A stretch of DNA of 64,000 nt from Blautia parvula (lineage in GTDB: Bacteria; Bacillota; Clostridia; Lachnospirales; Lachnospiraceae), in NCBI RefSeq assembly GCF_020215665.1, contig NZ_CP084061.1, positions 2,512,001-2,576,000 on the forward strand, given 5' to 3'. Shown here in pieces: positions 62,489 through 64,000 of the stretch (position 1 is the first letter of the stretch; every line of letters begins with the position of its first letter). The translations under genes and the position numbers were made by a program. The notes under the pieces are model-generated. The model saw only the letters and a program-made list of their open reading frames with translations, was not told the DNA's origin and did no database searches.

Positions 62489-63565
62489 ATGTCAAAAATA
62501 CCCTTTGATGAAAAAGAAATGACCATCGCTTATACCGTTCCTAATATGCTTGATCCTACCATCCCGGAAAGTCCCGCCTGGACTTATCCCCAGTCCGAAA
62601 AAGAGGCAATAAAAGAGCTGTATGCCGGAACACCCACCTGGTGTCCCTCCGGTCTGGAGTCTGGTCTTTTTGCCCCTTCCGTAATCCCGGATAACATTGC
62701 ACGCGGCTTTGTCATTGAAGGAGTCCCCTTCGATATGGCAAACTACGGCGGTCCTGATATGTTCGGCATCGAATGGGAATACGTTCCTGTAGCAGGCGGT
62801 TCCATGGTCCGTCCCGGCACCCCTCTTCTTGAAGATGCCAATGACTGGAACCAAATCCTGAAGTTCCCTGACATCGACGCATGGGACTGGGATGCCAGCG
62901 GCAGACAAAACTACGACTTTCTCCACAACGGCAAAGCAAACATGCTCTGGTTCTTAAATGGCTGCTGGTATGAGAGACTGGTTTCCTTCATGGATTTTGA
63001 AGGTGCGGTTGTAGCTCTGATCGATGACGAGCAGAAGGATGCCTTAAAAGAACTGTTTGCTAAGACAACAGAACTGTACTGCAGACTTGTTGACCGCTGC
63101 GCAGAGACTTACGGAGACGGTATCTCCGGATTTACCGTACACGATGACTGGGGTTCCCAGAGAGCGCCGTTCTTCTCCCCTGCAGTGGGCGAAGAGATGA
63201 TCGTTCCCTACATGAGAGAGCTGACAGACCACATCAAGTCCAAAGGACTGATTGCTGACCTGCACAGCTGCGGCAGCCTGGAAATGCAGCTTCCCAACTT
63301 TATCAAAGCCGGCTGGCAGTCCTGGTGCCCCATGCCAATGAACCCGACCCAGAAAATGTACGAAGAATACGGCGATAAGATCCTTCTCCACGTAGAACCG
63401 GATCTGCCCGAAGGCGCTTCCGAAGCAGAACAGGAAAAAGCCGGCGAAGAATTCGTCAAAAAATACTTCAAGCCCGGCAAATACTGCTTCCCCAATTATA
63501 TGTATTTCCCACAGAAGATGACGCCTGCGTTCCGCAAAGGTATGTACCGTGCATCCAGGCAGTAA
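62489..63565 (+). CDS. UroD-family protein, probable corrinoid-type methyltransferase
   Basis: 358 residues. The C-terminal barrel belongs to the uroporphyrinogen decarboxylase superfamily. The decarboxylase N-terminal arginine motif is absent. His259-Ser-Cys261 in DLHSCGS with Cys280 or Cys333 matches the HxC...C zinc set of MtaA/CmuA-type methyltransferases, which bind a thiol or methyl donor. Such proteins pass methyl groups to or from a corrinoid protein. The cognate corrinoid protein and reductive activase are not in the window. AGGAGAG precedes the ATG. Link to the GPH transporter is by position. Confidence 0.85.
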   Translation: MSKIPFDEKEMTIAYTVPNMLDPTIPESPAWTYPQSEKEAIKELYAGTPTWCPSGLESGLFAPSVIPDNIARGFVIEGVPFDMANYGGPDMFGIEWEYVPVAGGSMVRPGTPLLEDANDWNQILKFPDIDAWDWDASGRQNYDFLHNGKANMLWFLNGCWYERLVSFMDFEGAVVALIDDEQKDALKELFAKTTELYCRLVDRCAETYGDGISGFTVHDDWGSQRAPFFSPAVGEEMIVPYMRELTDHIKSKGLIADLHSCGSLEMQLPNFIKAGWQSWCPMPMNPTQKMYEEYGDKILLHVEPDLPEGASEAEQEKAGEEFVKKYFKPGKYCFPNYMYFPQKMTPAFRKGMYRASRQ

Positions 63566-63600
63566 ACGGTAATTTATTATCATTTTGCTTTTTATTCACA

Positions 63601-63645
63601 GCGCCCGGAGGAGAACGGTCTTCCGGGCGCTGCTGCTTAGCAGCA
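63601..63645 (+). promoter_or_regulatory. Tandem hairpins between the UroD-family and MATE genes
   Basis: GCGCCCGGA (63601-63609) and TCCGGGCGC (63622-63630) form a strong stem, immediately followed by TGCTG/CAGCA around CTTAG (63631-63645). No T-run follows, so they look more like an mRNA processing or partial stop site than a full terminator; the MATE gene lies 40 bases on. Confidence 0.5.
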
Positions 63646-63684
63646 TACTGTTTCCAATATGTTTTATGAAAGAGAGGAACGCGA

Positions 63685-64000
63685 ATGTCTGATAAAAATC
63701 TGGCTCCCGCGGCAGTCCCGCCGGAAGAAAATAACATCATGGGTATTGCTCCCATACCAAAACTCCTTGCGAAATTTGCCATACCTTCCGTCATCTCCAT
63801 GCTGGTAAACTCCATCTACAATCTGGTGGATCAGATTTTCATCGGCCAGGGTGTCGGTTATCTCGGTAATGCTGCCACCAACGTGGTATTTCCTTTTGTC
63901 ACCATCGCCATGGCGATCTCACTGATGATCTCCGTGGGTACCGCCGCCAATGTCGGACTGAATCTGGGCGGAAAAGACCAGGACTGTGCCAATCTGACTC
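63685..64000 (+). CDS. MATE family exporter, N-terminal part
   Basis: The gene runs off the right edge; 105 residues are present. After a short hydrophilic head, KLLAKFAIPSVISMLVNSIYNLVDQIFIGQGVG is the MATE first-helix signature, followed by a second and third helix ending in NVGLNLGGKDQD. GAGAGGAA precedes the ATG. Position on the same strand behind the symporter and UroD-family genes suggests a single metabolic unit, but the hairpins between them may separate the transcripts. It is the third MATE gene of the window. Confidence 0.88.
   Translation, partial: MSDKNLAPAAVPPEENNIMGIAPIPKLLAKFAIPSVISMLVNSIYNLVDQIFIGQGVGYLGNAATNVVFPFVTIAMAISLMISVGTAANVGLNLGGKDQDCANLT

Noticed and set aside
1-64000. 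CRISPR arrays, tRNA or rRNA genes, insertion sequences, integrases and attachment sites
   Set aside because: No regularly spaced repeats, no cloverleaf-like or rRNA-like stretches, and no transposase or recombinase frames were recognised.
362-64000. Three MATE genes as evidence of a resistance island
   Set aside because: They are far apart, differ in sequence and have different neighbours and no mobility genes, so they look like ordinary independent exporters.

Overview
The window reads as a chromosomal piece of a low-to-mid GC, Gram-positive anaerobe of the Clostridia, most likely a gut Lachnospiraceae (Blautia / Clostridium cluster XIVa type). This is inferred from the strong AGGAGG ribosome binding sites, the short rho-independent terminators, the many lipoprotein-anchored sugar-binding proteins with AraC regulators, an EFR1-type ferredoxin, an adenosylcobalamin-dependent ribonucleotide reductase, hypA/hypB and a corrinoid-methyltransferase-like protein. 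No species can be named from the sequence. No tRNA, rRNA, CRISPR array, prophage or insertion sequence was seen.

Layout. 1-1.7 kb: the tail of a LacI-type gene and a MATE exporter, convergent around a 63-bp palindrome. 1.8-8.6 kb: a carbohydrate ABC importer (lipoprotein, two permeases, Gfo/Idh oxidoreductase), its AraC regulator, a YhcH-type protein and an SGNH esterase. 8.7-12.8 kb: hypB, a large fused iron-sulfur flavoprotein, hypA and a small unknown gene. 13-18.1 kb: an ABC exporter with its own two-component system. 18.3-21.8 kb: AraC regulator, sugar-binding lipoprotein and acetylxylan-esterase-like hydrolase. 21.8-23.2 kb: two small genes (CD3324 family, DUF1062), each preceded by the same kind of 8-codon leader plus hairpin. 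23.2-28.3 kb: a molybdenum hydroxylase in three subunits with an NhaC-type antiporter. 28.4-31.6 kb: a large BTAD/AAA/TPR regulator. 31.6-34.9 kb: glycerate kinase with GntR and CdaR regulators. 34.9-39.2 kb: HAD hydrolase, ArsR with EFR1 ferredoxin, and nrdJ. 39.3-42.3 kb: a second lipoprotein/esterase/AraC set. 42.4-47.4 kb: a second two-component/ABC exporter module. 47.4-48.0 kb: a repeat-rich non-coding stretch. 48-55.9 kb: a divergent sugar-acid regulon (uxaB-uxaA and GntR one way; zinc dehydrogenase, GntP permease and LarA-like racemase the other). 56-60.5 kb: MATE exporter, sugar acetyltransferase, AraC regulator and DEAD-box helicase. 61-64 kb: GPH-type symporter, UroD-family methyltransferase-like protein and the start of a third MATE exporter.

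How the parts work together. Most of the window is for sensing and taking up plant or host glycans and sugar acids. Three lipoprotein binding proteins are present but only one has permeases beside it; the other two sit with an esterase and an AraC regulator. In the sugar-acid regulon, near-identical TTGTATACAA sites lie at both promoters, so one GntR repressor probably controls import (GntP), a possible C2 epimerisation (LarA-like), oxidation to tagaturonate (zinc dehydrogenase), reduction to altronate (UxaB) and dehydration to KDG (UxaA). The enzymes after KDG are not in the window. Nickel appears twice: HypA/HypB, and the LarA-like enzyme if it uses the nickel-pincer cofactor.

The most unusual signals are the paired leader-peptide/hairpin elements at 21.87-22.50 kb in front of two poorly understood genes, one of which looks like a zinc-ribbon plus S4-like RNA-binding protein; the LarA-like member of the hexonate regulon; the UroD-family protein with a zinc-type His-X-Cys motif beside a GPH transporter; and the large inverted and direct repeats at 47.5-48.0 kb.
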